Counted from the stretch's first letter, positions 39,486 to 51,368 are shown. The stretch: DNA of 64,000 nucleotides from Craterostigma plantagineum (GCA_027422505.1 JAPQWV010000005.1:13955501-14019500), one strand, 5' to 3'. Made by a program: numbers and translations. Notes: generated from the letters alone by a model not told the origin.

Positions 39486-41476
39486 GGAGCACCCCTCGAG
39501 CGGGCTGCATAATTAGGACCCGAGGATGTAGAAGGTAAATCACCAGATTCGGAGAGACCCTGAAGTACCGAGAAGGAGTTCCTATCATCTCCGGCCGGCG
39601 TCGAGAGAGCCGCCAATCCATTCAACCGAGGCGGGCTGCTTCTTGGGGAAGTAAGTCTCGGCGAGCTTTGTGTTGGCGATTGATTAGGATTAATCCGTGG
39701 CTCGTCGTGAGAAGGCCGGTTGGCCGTTGCCATATTGTCATGGTCCGTAACTTTCGCTTTTCCCTTTCGGCCTACACGTTTCCATTCACGTTCGGGTTGG
39801 GCTCCAACCGATTCGTTTGCGCGACGCCGGGGTTGGACCCGGGCTGGATTATTCCCCTTATTCCGTAGACATGCGGCCGTTGAATGCATCCATGATTCAC
39901 ACTCCCCGCATTTTGTTGGCTTCCATTCATACTCAACCCGTACAAGAACGCTCCCATCCCATCCACCATCGGCATTCGGTAGTCGAATCTGAAACTTGTC
40001 GATAAACGGCTCATCTAACTTCTTCATGACACAAACTCGCGCAAAATCAATACGAGTCATATTGGTCGTCCCACCATCCGTAAACAATGGACGCCCCACC
40101 GCACTAGCCACAACACCGAGGCCCTCCGGAGTCCAGAATTCCCCGGGCACGTGCCATAATCGAATCCAAAGAGGAATCTCATATTGGTCTCGCTTATCAA
40201 GGGCCAAGCCCGGGCGCCATGCCTCGAGAAATAAAGGCTGCCCATGCATAAGCCACGGGCCACCTTCCAACACCCGGTTCATCGCCTCCTCGGACTCAAA
40301 CCGGAACTTAAAGAACCCGTTTTGTGTCGCCTTGACCTCGACAACACCCGCCCACAAATTATTGAAATATCTCTCCACGAAAGGAAAGAACGGTTTCTTC
40401 CCAAGGAAATATCCAACAAGTGTATGGTCCCACCTCGCGAAACCCTTCTTCGCAACATCCCACGTGGGTCGTACTTCAATCGAGCCGGCAATGAGTGTAG
40501 GTGGCGTATAGTTCAACTTGATTCGCGTCATCTTCTCCCGCCCCGGCATAGAAGAGCCTGTGAGTCTAGCCACATACGAATCAGAAACCCTAGGCCCATG
40601 AACTGAAACCCTAGGCGCCGGCGAAGGAAGTATCGTGTCGTCGACATCACGGGCTACTTCAAGATGTTCATGTGGCCTCTCTTCGTCATTAGCACCATCG
40701 GAACTAGCGCTGGAATTCTTCGGCGGCGGTGGCGTACCCTTCCTATCGGCAGCCCGTTTCAAAATGGGAACAACCGGTCGTCGGTTTGGATCCCATCGAG
40801 GCTGATTGTGATTCCGATCAGACCTATCAAAAACCTTCAAGCCCTTCGCAGACCCCCTAGAGACGGTCTCAGCCGTCGCTGAACTCGCCGGGATAGGATC
40901 GGCGGTTTTAGCCGTAGCAATAGAAAACCCTAGAATATTAGTGTTTCGCTGAGACGCCGTTTCCACATCCGATGACGCCTCCGAGTTTATGTCGCACCGA
41001 TGGCCGATCGACAAATTCTGGACCGTGGTAGTGTTGGCCATATTCACGGCCACCTTCCTCCCCATAACGCGATCAGCTAGGGCTTTGCACGATTCAAAAT
41101 CAAAGGCCGCAGCAAATTCGGGGTATTTCAAACGGATAGACTCTAGATCGTGAGATAGGTCCCGCGCCGAACGATCCCCGGTCCTCGATTCAGTAATATC
41201 CATCGATCCAAATGTAATCCTCTCAGCCCGGTTCAGATCCGACAAACCAACGTCGCAATCTGCCACGGACAAGCCCCCACCACGTTTCTTGGTCACCAAG
41301 AGATCGAACATGGCCCCATCATCGCGTACACCAGATCCCGGAAAATTCTCCAATTCCGGCGTAAGGATCCTAATTCCCCGATCAGACGAAGGCGCGGATG
41401 ACATCAGAGAACCAATCATGGTCGAAGAGGACGCCATGAAATCAGAATCAAGGACGAACGTGACAGCCCTTGACAA
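39482..41476 (-). CDS. LINE-2 ORF1: DUF4283 and zinc-knuckle protein, intact
   Basis: A 664-residue RNA-binding protein of the LINE particle. The N-terminal 330 residues are polar and probably disordered. The DUF4283 domain (about 345-510) shows WDHTLVGYFLGKKPFFPFVE, FFKFRFESEEAMNRVLEGGP and PLWIRLWHVPGEFWTPEGLG. A knuckle-like CGECESWMHSTAAC follows the conserved VEYEWKPTKC. The C-terminus is rich in Ser, Pro and Asn. The start at 41474-41476 (MSRAVTFVLDSDFMASSS) is the first ATG in this frame; a second in-frame Met lies 13 codons later and could be used. The stop TGA at 39482-39484 overlaps the ORF2 start. Confidence 0.94.
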   Translation of the reverse strand: MSRAVTFVLDSDFMASSSTMIGSLMSSAPSSDRGIRILTPELENFPGSGVRDDGAMFDLLVTKKRGGGLSVADCDVGLSDLNRAERITFGSMDITESRTGDRSARDLSHDLESIRLKYPEFAAAFDFESCKALADRVMGRKVAVNMANTTTVQNLSIGHRCDINSEASSDVETASQRNTNILGFSIATAKTADPIPASSATAETVSRGSAKGLKVFDRSDRNHNQPRWDPNRRPVVPILKRAADRKGTPPPPKNSSASSDGANDEERPHEHLEVARDVDDTILPSPAPRVSVHGPRVSDSYVARLTGSSMPGREKMTRIKLNYTPPTLIAGSIEVRPTWDVAKKGFARWDHTLVGYFLGKKPFFPFVERYFNNLWAGVVEVKATQNGFFKFRFESEEAMNRVLEGGPWLMHGQPLFLEAWRPGLALDKRDQYEIPLWIRLWHVPGEFWTPEGLGVVASAVGRPLFTDGGTTNMTRIDFARVCVMKKLDEPFIDKFQIRLPNADGGWDGSVLVRVEYEWKPTKCGECESWMHSTAACLRNKGNNPARVQPRRRANESVGAQPEREWKRVGRKGKAKVTDHDNMATANRPSHDEPRINPNQSPTQSSPRLTSPRSSPPRLNGLAALSTPAGDDRNSFSVLQGLSESGDLPSTSSGPNYAARSRGAP

Positions 41477-41724
41477 GTTTGAACGAAATATTCAAACACA
41501 AAGAGAGGAGAAGGATTAAAATCCTTCCACCGCCGTGAGAGTTCGGCGATGGAGGGGAAAGGTAAGATCGTCGGCGAGCTGCAAGGTGGTGAAGATCGAC
41601 GCCGGCGAGGTGATGGAAATCGGCGGGAATTAAATTTCAAAAAGATTGCAAGGGTTGCAAGGGTTTTTTCGTAGTGTGTGAAAATCGCACACAGTGATGG
41701 TGTAAATTTCGGGTTGCTGATGGA
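41477..41724 (-). promoter_or_regulatory. LINE-2 5' leader
   Basis: The 248-bp leader must contain the internal promoter. Near its 5' end the - strand reads GTGTGCGATTTTCACAC, a five-base stem with a seven-base loop, conserved in LINE-1. No other motif was recognised. Confidence 0.55.
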
Positions 41725-41739
41725 TAGCTATTGATTTTA
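41725..41739. repeat. Target-site duplication of LINE-2, right copy
   Basis: TAGCTATTGATTTTA, identical to 35734-35748. Confidence 0.95.
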
Positions 41740-44423
41740 GGGTTTCTAGTACAAGATATACTAACTTAGAAATTTTGATTGAGTATAATTAAGTGTTGAT
41801 ACCACATTTTGGGGTGTAAGAATTGGTAGGAATAATTTCGAAACACATTTCACAACCTTGGTATTAATTAATCAACCTCGAAATATATAGGTTGCGACAA
41901 AATATCGAAAGTATGAATGTCGAAAAAGACCAATTCTGAAATAAGAAAATCTCGAAATCTATAGATGTCAAGAAGAAATTGATTTCGGAAACCTAGCAAT
42001 ATAGATGTCGAAGTTAGAGAAATATCGAACATTTAAATCTCGAGCCATTAGATGTCGAGATATAAGCCAACTTGTGATAAGAATTAGTGTAGTTATCCAT
42101 GTCAATTGTAGAATAAGTTACGCTAAGTATAAGACAAGAAGACAACTAAGCAAGTAATAATATTATCTAAGTATTAAAAATACAAGTTACTTAGATCAAA
42201 AGGAATCTCGTCACTTTATAATACTCCTCCAGACCTTTCATAATATAGTACTGTTCAATAAGAAAACTCTTATTATAGCAACTCGAGAATTCTAAACAGG
42301 GACGAATTGAGAAGCAAACAAAATAAACCAAGAAAGGTATAAATTTCTATCTTAACTTATATATTTAAATTTATGTGTTTAGTATTATGCTTTAGAAAAC
42401 GGAAATTAGTAAAATTAATTTATTTTGTTAATGATCTTATAAGTTATCAAGTCGTATGTTTTGAAATTATATGGTATTTATACTGTTCTTGAAAAGTAGG
42501 GTTTTGATCGAAGTTATTCCATATCAGAAAGTGTTTTCGAGCTGTACGATTGTTAGTTTGATAAATTTCGGAGTTATATTAACATTACAGGAATGATCTC
42601 GAGGTTGAAATGGAGATAGGTATCAAGACTGAACTCTGAGATTTATATCGAGATATTAAGAATTGATATGTCGAAATGTTTAAAGAGTGTAATGCCGAGA
42701 TCCACTTTAAATTTAGTCATATCAAGATATCCATGTCTAATATAATGTTGAGATTAATGTTGTTATCGAAATCATTACATAACATCTCGACATTTTATAA
42801 TGTTGGAACACGTCTCATTCTTGTAGATGAGATTTCGAGATTCTAGAATTATAAGGTCGAAATATAAATTCGAAGACACATATATCGAAATCAATTCTCA
42901 GTAGTGACTTTGAAATTCGGTATAACATAACGAGATCTTGAAACCATGTCGAGAACTTTGATTAATTAATCTCGATATCTTATATGCTACTTCGAATTTC
43001 CATTTAACCAAGCTCGAGATCCCTTTTATAACATATCTCGAGATTCATGTCAAGTCTATGTCGAGATCAAAGTTCATATCGAGATTTATTCTACAATGCA
43101 TCTCGACATTTATTTTAGAACTCATTTAGTTAACCATGTCTAATAGAATTTCTGAAATGGTACCTTTTTAACTTAAGTCCAAATTTGGAACTTTAGGGTT
43201 TCGAAACTCATTAAAATCGAAACTAGGGTTTTCAAAGTAAGCCCATTTCGTGAAAATAAAATTAGACTAACAAACCCTAAGTTTATATGTTCCTATATTT
43301 AGGGTTTGAAGATTAGCGACTTACCGATAAGCTAATAGCTAAGGATACCAGGTAAGTGGAAGTCTCATTTACAACACATAATTATATGTGCATGAAATTA
43401 TGTGTTATATGTTTATGTGAATTCATGTGACTTCCTACGTGAATTATTTGCGTTACATGACACGCATAATTTAATTACATAATATTATGGCATGACATGC
43501 ATATTCACGACATGATCATATGCACGCACGTTTAGTACAAAAGGCATGATATGAGAGCGTGCATAATATACGATCGCCTGAGAGCGATAAAGATTTGCCG
43601 ATATGGGCGTCTGATGTCGACTCACAGTTGAGTCACGGCTCTTCTATGCTACCATGGTGATGTCGTATGGCGTTACCTTCAAGACATGACATGTACAAGA
43701 CAAGACATGATTTTAGGGCTAATGCCCTCATGGCGGATCGTGAAACCTGGAGGGTGCGAGCTGAGGGATTAAGCGACACCGAGGGTACCTCTGGTGTTGA
43801 CTACCTCAGATTAGGCTACCAGTGTGAAGCATCCGCGTGGCGTATGAAACCACCTTGGGACAGAAAAGGCGCCCTAGGGTTAGCCTCCCTTGGGTGGGTA
43901 TTGCCACTTATATATTTTATCCCTTGTCGATTCGAGCTCCATGATGGTGCATAGCAAGATAGCCGAGGGCCCTACATGACAAGACAAGACAAGGAAAAAT
44001 ATGAGGTCTAAGGAGCATTGGCGCGGATGCCTTTGCGAGTTTAGGACACGTGCATGGCATGCATGATTTCACTTACTGAGCTTTATAAGCTCATTCCACG
44101 AATTTATGTGTTGTAGGTTCACGGGATCACGATACGTGATCTTTACCATGGCGAGGCAATTTTTGAAGCTTCCGGAGGACTTTTGAGGTGGCAGTGTGTA
44201 CATGGATGCGACCTGAGTGGCGGGCCGATAGATTACTTTTGAACACGCATGCGCACTCACCTTGTATTTATGTCCTAGGAATATTTTGTACTGTACAGGA
44301 GAATTTCCTTTATATAAAAGGAAAAATTTTGTACGCATTTTTTTGTATATAGATTTCATTATTATCACATGCAGTCACATAAAATAGTAGTAAGAATGGG
44401 CGGTAGGAGTCAGGGGCGCCGCA
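41740..44423 (+). repeat. Tekay-1 3' LTR, second segment
   Basis: The LTR resumes after LINE-2 and ends GGGGCGCCGCA at 44423. The part from 42981 matches the 5' LTR (29456-30920). 41780-42980 contains many short words of the type TCGAGAT / ATCTCGA / TCGAAAT, some forming near-palindromes, with no coding potential. Confidence 0.9.
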
Positions 44424-45581
44424 GTACCCGTAAAACTAAATACGAAATATTGATATAAATAATGTTGTAGGTTGTGAATTGAGAATTGAAGCGTTAGAAC
44501 AATTGTGATTATCGAATTTAAAAATCAAGGATATTAGAAAATGCAATAAAAACTAACAAAGTTGGGCTATGCATAATACATAAATAAGGTCCAACAAAAT
44601 TTCGAAACATGATAAGCTTAACAACTTGCTTAAACGTGAGGTAAAACTCAGATACCTCCTTGTCAAATCTTACACAAGTATCGAAATCTACAATACTTAT
44701 CTAATTCATAGCGTATATCAATTGTCCTTGTAAGAAAATCCTCATTTACTCCATACGAATATTGAGCAGAGAGTGAAACCAAGAATTTCGCAATATAGAA
44801 GCTCTAGTGACTTGGAAAGCTGAAACTCGAAGGGAGGTATATAATTGGTCTCTTGTGTTTAACGTATTTAACTAAGCTTCATTAACTATATGCTTTATAT
44901 GTTTACGTCAGTATTAGTATTTGAGAGTTGGATAATATTTTTGAATGCTTTAGTGTTTAGGAAGCTCATATTTGATTTCTTAAAATTAAATTTCTACCCA
45001 TATCTTGTGTTAAGGGTGTACGAGTATTAAAGAGGGTATGAGGTTCATTAGGGTTTGTTCTTGGGTGTAAGATTTTCTGGATTAGGAATAGCTTTTAGAG
45101 ATAAACATGAACATGTACGAGTTTTGATAATTTTAGATTCATCACTGCTCTTTAGGGTTTTTGAAGGTATGATAAATCAGGCGATTGGGGGACTTAGATA
45201 GAATTCGGCAATTTTGAATTAGATAATATAACTTTCGATCGAAACCTAGGTGGAATGGAACAAAACGGACGACTTAATGTTATGTAAACATACGTCGAAA
45301 GTAGGTCTCAAGTGTAACAATCGGCCGATTCTGGAATGCAATTAGAGTAATCAAGCAAAACTAGGTTATGGATAAGATAAATCGGCCGAATGAATGGGGA
45401 CTTAAAGCTGGAATCGGGCGATTTGTTGTTCAAGTAAATACACGACGAAACTAGTTGCCATTCAAGCTTCAATCGGGCGATTTGAAGATGAACTGAAACC
45501 GGGCGATTTGTTGTTCAAGTAAATACACGGCGAAACTAGTTGCCATGCAAGCTTCAATCGGGCGATTTGAAGAGAACTGAA
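44424..45581 (+). repeat. Probable older Tekay-family LTR fragment
   Basis: No protein is credible. The start GTACCCGTAAAACTAAAT resembles the beginning of the Tekay-type LTRs (TGCATTACCCGTAAAATTTA in the solo LTR at 13147 on the - strand). A GGTATA-AATT ... TTATATGTTTA region near 44840-44910 has counterparts near 42340-42390. Tekay-1 may therefore have inserted near the start of an older relative. The right end is cut by the Copia-2 LTR at 45582. The assignment is inferential. Confidence 0.4.
45412..45580. repeat. 85-bp tandem duplication with AATCGGGCGATTTG words
   Basis: Two copies start at 45412 and 45497 and differ at only a few positions by eye. Each unit contains the near-palindrome AATCGGGCGATTT twice. 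The array ends exactly at the Copia-2 LTR. Confidence 0.9.
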
Positions 45582-47476
45582 TGTTGGGTTACCCGGTCCC
45601 GAAGACGACACGTCCCCGGGTACGGTGCGCAACAAAAATTTTTCGGGTTCCCCGATTGCCCTCGTTGCTCGGATCAGAATAGTATCACATAGACATATAA
45701 TAGGGCGGGTCAAACCCGTAGAGAATTACCAGTTGAAGCAAGTGGCAGCTCCTCGTCCTTTTCTTCAAGACTTCGTCGATGGTGGTGGAGGGCACTAGAT
45801 CGTCACGCCGACCTCGCAGTGTACCACGGCGTCAGTTCTCTAAAGATGGCTAGAGAGAACCGAGCCGTCGCGTGAGAGAAAAGTATGTGCGTTCGGTGTG
45901 TCTTTTGTGCCTTTAGTTGATTTCGAAAATCACTTGCTTTCTCTTCTTATGGAGCACGAAATTCTTAGCCTATTTAAAGGCTTGGATTTCGATATCTTAG
46001 TCCTTAAAGTGTGAGAGATTTTTGCCAAATCTTACTCTCTTTTGAATTCCTAATCCAAACTTAAGGAAACTTGCTATTATTAGAAAACTAACTTAAATAC
46101 CAAGTCAAACTAAGTATATTTAAATATGGTATGGAATTCGAAACTTAATCCTAGAGTAATTTTGAAATTTAAATAAATAATATTCTAAATATTTTATTCC
46201 ATATTTATTTATATCAAATATGCAAATTCCGAAAATACCCTCAAAGGCATATTTCGAAATTAGCTTAAGGTGAAATCCAATTTTATCCTCAAGCCCATTA
46301 AGCACTTGGCCAAGCCCAAGTCTTAAAGTTAGTTTCATAACAAGTCCAACTTCGATCCAATAAATGGCCCGAGACCCATTAAGGCGGGCCCAACGGCCCA
46401 AGGCCCGTTAAGGCCCAAACACTTTCTCTCCTTATCAGTACACGTTGATGATCCTTTTTAAGCCCGACTCTCTAGGTTCGACTCAATCGGCAAGGGAATC
46501 CAAGAGTCTGGTAGTTACCTAGCCAATCCCGCAGTACCGGACCGTAACCAGATTCTACTGCGAATTTCGACCTACTCTTTATTCCAGAACCTCACTATAG
46601 ATAACAGTGCTACGTATAAATCCTTCAGCTGTGTCCCAATCAAGTGAGAGCCATTGTCTATGTCAAACTCACTAAACTCGATTCTATGATAAAACGGAGA
46701 CGAGGCAAATTACCAAACTACCCTCCATGTCTCACATGAGTTAGTTCAATACCTTGGCCAAGGATTTTGTAATTTCCCGTCGCCGTCCTCATAGGACACT
46801 TATCTCGATTACTTGCGAGACTGTGAATCCGTACTCGGTGGTCTAAGTTCGGCAATCACAAATCGTTATCAAGACCGCATCTGGCCCGCTGACCCATGCA
46901 ATAGCAAATTAGGTCGAGGGGAACCAGTGACAGTCGAGACTTCGAAGTCAACTCCGTCAAAGCCCCTTTCGGTCTAAGGTTCACGTAGACTACTATAGTG
47001 TTGTCGTCGGTCATTGACACTCCTTGAGTAATAAGCCATATTCGACCGTATGACCCGTGAGTCAGTGTCCATGAAAACGAGTCAATCCCTTGATTCGATT
47101 CGTATCACAAGTCATGACCTCAGCTTCCAAGCGGGATATAGGCACACGATAGGTCATCGATAAATAAGCCGTGATCGGTTATCCAGCACCCAACTGGAGC
47201 CTCAGGCTTACGGACTTTTAAAGTTTGAGATTAAGAGTCCACTAGTGCCTTCCTCTCTCGTACCCATCGAGAACAGTGACTTAACTCGACACATTTGGAT
47301 TTGTTCATTTATTGCTTTACCGGATGCTAAGTAAAGAACTCTTATATTCAATAAACGAACAATGCCTTTCATTAAACACACGAAAATATCTTATTACACA
47401 AAAGGTCGAACGATAAATAATCTAATGCCCTATACAATCAAATCCTCGTATTGCATTCGAGGGCATATTCCTAACA
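45582..47476 (-). repeat. Copia-2 3' LTR (1.9 kb)
   Basis: The - strand runs TGTTAGGAATATG ... GGGTAACCCAACA with TGTT/AACA ends. The inner end follows GCAAGTGGGATAT, a short polypurine tract, at 47477-47489. CTGAA at 45577-45581 is a candidate target duplication, but the other end is missing. The region is noncoding. Confidence 0.75.
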
Positions 47477-47491
47477 ATATCCCACTTGCAT

Positions 47492-50400
47492 TCAATGCCG
47501 TGCGCTGCAGTATCTAATACCCATCTTTTCGAGATGTCTAGCCAGCACTGCCTGTGATAGAGGCTTGGTGAACGGGTCGGCCACGTTTTTCGCGGTCGCA
47601 ATCTTCTGCACGGCTATGTAGCCATTCTCAACGAATCCACGTAACACGTGGTACTTTCTTTCTATATGTTTGGACCTGCTGTGAGATCTCGGTTCTTTTG
47701 CCTGAGCAATAGCGCCAGTATTGTCACACCACAATGGCAGTGGCCTATCTGCTACAGAAACGACACCAAGTTCTTCCAAGAACTTTCTCATCCAAACACC
47801 TTCCTTAGCTGTCTCTGAGGCCGCTATATACTCTGCTTCGCAGGTGGAATCTGTAGTAGTGCTCTGTTTGGAACTTTTCCAAGACATTGCTCCACCGTTG
47901 AGCGTAAAGACGAATCCTGGAGTGGATTTTCGGTCGTCCACGTCAGACTGGAAATCCGAATCCGTATACCATTCCACTTCCAATTCTTCATTACCATAGA
48001 CCAGCATCATATCCTTTGTCCGTCTGAGGTACTTGAGGATAGTCTTGACTGCTGTCCAATGTTCCTTACCAGGGTCAGCCTGAAACCGACTGACTATGCT
48101 CGCAGCGTACGCCAAGTCAAGTCGTGTGCAAAGCATCGCGTATCAAGCTACCCACTGCGGATGCATAGGGGATTCCATTCATCTCTTTCCGCTCCAACTC
48201 ACTTTGAGGGCTCATAGCCTTGTAAAGGTGAATCCCATGTCGCATAGGCAGGAACCCTTTCTTATAGTTGTCCATATTATATCGCTTCAGGACCTTCTCT
48301 AAGTAAAGGGCCTGGGAGAGTCCTAACATACGATTCGCTCGATCTCTATAAAGGCGAATACCCAAGATGTAGTTAGCTTCTCCCAAGTCTTTAATGGAGA
48401 ATTCGATCAAAAGCCACGCTTTTACCATCGAGAGCATTCTAATATCATTTCCTATCAAAAGGATGTCGTCCGCGTACAATACGAGGAAAGATATTATGCT
48501 CCCACTGCTTTTCATGTACATGCAAGGTTCGTCTTCGTTCTTCAAGAGTCCGTGGCCCTTGACCACTTCATCGAACTGAAGATTCCAACTTCTGGAGGCT
48601 TGTTTGAGTCCATAAATGGACTTGTTCAATTTGCACACCTTATGAGCATCTCCTTACGATGTAAGACCCTTGGGCTGCTCCATATATATTTCCTCATTGA
48701 GGTATCCATTTAGGAACGCAATTTTCACATCCATCTGCCAGATCTCATAGTCATAGTGAGCAGCTATCGCAAGCAATGTTCGAATGGACTTCATCATAGC
48801 GACAGGTGAAAAGGCCTCCTCATAGTCAAGGCCCTGTTTTTGACTATACCCTTTCGCCACAAGCCTAGCTTTGTATGTGTCAATCAATCCGTCAGATCCA
48901 ATCTTTCTCTTGTAGATCCATTTACACCCAATGGGTCTAAAACCATCTGGGAGGTCAACTAGTGTCCACACTTGGTTTTCGTGCATAGAATCCATTTCGG
49001 CTTGCATAGCTATAAGCCATTTCTCCGAATCTTTTTCCCTGATTGCCTGGTCATAGGTAGTGGGATCGTCTCCGATGTTCCCTTCCATCGCAGCAACCTC
49101 GTGCTCGATGTGGACCATCCCGTATCTCTTAGGCTCGCGAGATACTCTACCTGACCTGCGCAACTCAGGTTGCGCTCGGACTGCTCTACGATGTCATCTG
49201 ATACTGGAGTCTGTGAAAGCACTTCTGACGACTCTCCAAGAGTTACTTCGCGACCCACTCCACTCTCTCGAATGAACTGTTCTTCGAGAAAGTGAGCCTG
49301 AAGGGCTATGACGATTCTTTGATCGTTGTGGAGGTAAAATTGGTATCCCATGGAATCCTCAGGATACCCAACAAAACGTCCTCTCACAGCCTTCGATTCC
49401 AGTTTATCTGTCTTGAGCTTTTTCATGAATGCGGGGCAACCCCAAACTCTAATGTGATTCAAGCTCGGTCTTCGTCCTGTCCATATCTGATACGAAATAC
49501 GATCGACAGACTTTATAGGACATCTATTCAGAATGTGTGCCGCTGTCAACAGGGCATGACCCCATAATGATATGGACAGGTCTGTATAGCTCAGCATAGA
49601 TCGAACCTTATCCAACAGAGTTCGATTTCTGCATTCGGACACACCGTTCAACTGCAGTGTTCCGGGCGGTGTCAACTGTGAATTCATCCCGTTCTCTTTC
49701 AAGAACTCGTCAAACTCGAGGCTCATGTACTCGCCGCCTCGATCTGATCAAACGGCTTTGATGCTCTTTCCAGCCTGATTTTCCACCAAAGCCTTGTACT
49801 CTTTGAACCATTCAAAAGTATCAGACTTGTACTTCATGAGATGCACCTTGCCGAAGCGAGAGTGATCATCAGTGAAGGTAACGAAATAATGGAAGTTACC
49901 GTGAGCCGCTACCCCGAACGGTCCGCAAACATCCGTGTGGATCAAAGCGAGAAGTTCTGCGGCTCTCGCAAAAGTCCCTGTGAAGGGCGACTTGGTCATC
50001 TTTCCAAGGATACAAGATTCGCAAGTCGGATAGGGATCAGACCCAAGCGGCTTTATAATGCCGGTTTTCTCCAACTCGAGAATCTTCTGTTCTCCAGCGT
50101 GACCGAGTCGAAGATGCCACAGCAGTCTCGAGTTCGACTCCAATTTTCGTTTGTTGGTGATTGCATTCACAGTTTTTGTTTTATCTTCGACATTTGGATA
50201 ATATAATCCATTCAGTAAACTTGCACTTCCGACGCAATTATTTCCAAAATAAATATTGCATATATTATTACTAAAACGAAACTTGTAACCGTTTCCGCTC
50301 AAAACGGGAATAGAAACAATATTCTTAAGCCCCTTTGGTAAAACTAAACAATCGGAAAGCAGTAAACTATGTCTAGTAGATAAAGCGAAAGTTCTTGATC

Positions 50401-50554
50401 CAATGTGAGTCGATGGTACACTATGTCCGCTTCCTACATTGATCATGATCTCTCGGTCCGCCAGCTTCCTACTTCGTTCCAGACCCTGGTTCGAAACACA
50501 GATGTGAGCACTAGCTCCCGAATCTAAGATCCACGAAGCAGAATATACTTTCAT
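47492..50554 (-). pseudogene. Copia-2 pol: PR-INT-RT-RNaseH with several lesions
   Basis: Protease: WILDSGASAHICVSNQ, with the catalytic Asp near 50522. Integrase: WHLRLGHAGEQKI ... CESCILGK zinc region, IHTDVCGPFG, then a TGA at 49748-49750 in place of an Arg codon before SDRGGEY, then NGVSECRNRTLLD. RT: WKWIYKRKIG-type block (GCKWIYKRKIGSDG), YEEAFSPVAMMKSIR, a TAA near 48654, CKLNKSIYGLKQASRSW and the catalytic YADD at 48465-48476. RNase H: EWYTDSDFQSDVDDRKSTPG, CEAEYIAASETAKEGVWMR, WCDNTGAIAQAKEP and the terminal RTKHI-like RSKHIERKYH. Frameshifts occur near 49150 and 48120. The lesions are few, so decay is moderate. Confidence 0.88.
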
Positions 50555-50584
50555 AGAACAATTAGTTTTTAAACGTAAAGTTCT

Positions 50585-51368
50585 TTACCTGAGGCGGCTA
50601 GCTTTGGCAATCGCGCTTCCAATGGCCAAGCTCATTGCAGTGAAGGCATTTGTCCGTCGGCTTGGCGCCTTTGAGCACGTACTTCTTGGCTTTGCCTTTC
50701 GAAATTCGTCCTTTGGGCTTAGTGGGTTTGTCCGACTTTTTCTTTCTACTCGACCCTCGAGTCTTAGCATTCGCGACAAGAATAACTTCCTTTCCTTTCA
50801 CCTTCTTCATCTGAGTTTGCGCCGCCGACAACTGGTTCGTCAACCCAGTCAACGTCATCTCGGCCTTGTTCAGATTAAAGTTCACAATGAACAAATTGAA
50901 GGAAGTGGGAGCGACTGAAGTATCAGATCGTTCTGGAGCTCATTATCCATGATAAAGTCCAGTGCCTCGAGTCTTTCGTTCCAATCGATCATCTTGAGCA
51001 CATGCTCTCCGACGTCACTACCCTCAGCCATTTTGCAATGAAATAGTTGCTCCGTAAGGGAATAGCGAGCACTCCTGGAATGTTCGCCAAAAAGCTCCTT
51101 CAAATGAAGCAAAATGGCGCCCACTTCCATTTCTGAGTGAGTGCGCTGCAACTCATTGCTCATGGAAAGAAGTATATAGCCCCTGACCTTTTGGCTCGTC
51201 AATCTGCCACTTGGCATATGCAGCTCGGTCTTCGTCACTCGCATCAGCCCCTGGGACTTGCGGTACGGGGTAATCGAGGACATAAGTTGACTCCATCTAG
51301 GACTATCCTTAGGTTACGGAGCCAGTCCACGTAGTTTGGTCACACCAAAAAATTTCTCTCAAACATCA
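50585..51368 (-). pseudogene. Copia-2 gag with zinc knuckle
   Basis: The frame appears to start at an ATG at about 51361-51368 (MMFERNFLV), then a TGA, then NYVDWLRNLRIVLDGVN, a typical copia gag block. A frameshift precedes YILLSMSNELQRTHSEMEVG, LKELFGEHSRSARYSL, CKMAEGSDVGEHVLKMI and ILQSLPLPS. Another frame holds NLNKAEMTLTGLTNQLSAAQ, a Lys-rich stretch and the CCHC knuckle CLHCNELGHWKRDC (about 50600-50645). Gag packages the RNA. This copy is broken by at least three lesions. Confidence 0.82.

Larger units (their letters stand above)
35749..41724 (-). mobile_element. LINE-2: full-length L1-type LINE with intact ORFs
   Basis: The element is 5976 bp, flanked by a perfect 15-bp duplication, with an eight-base T-run (poly(A) on the - strand) at 35749-35756. 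It has a 248-bp 5' leader, two uninterrupted ORFs overlapping as ATGA, and a short 3' region of about 130 bp. It inserted into the 3' LTR of Tekay-1, so it is younger than that element. The pristine duplication, full length and intact ORFs mark it as a candidate source element. Confidence 0.96.
29456..44423 (+). mobile_element. Tekay-1: Ty3/gypsy chromovirus (Tekay/Del-like)
   Basis: The order is truncated 5' LTR (29456-30920), tRNA-Met primer site, gag, protease, RT, RNase H, integrase with a chromodomain-like C-terminus, polypurine tract, then a long 3' LTR (35573-35748 plus 41740-44423) split by LINE-2. The chromodomain and long LTR (about 2.85 kb without the LINE) point to the Tekay/Del clade. 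The shared LTR parts look nearly identical by eye, so the insertion is fairly young. Stops and frameshifts break gag and pol, so it is non-autonomous. Confidence 0.88.

Noticed and set aside
44424..45581. Host unique sequence or gene
   Set aside because: No frame, splice pattern or protein motif; similarity to Tekay LTR starts favours an old LTR fragment.
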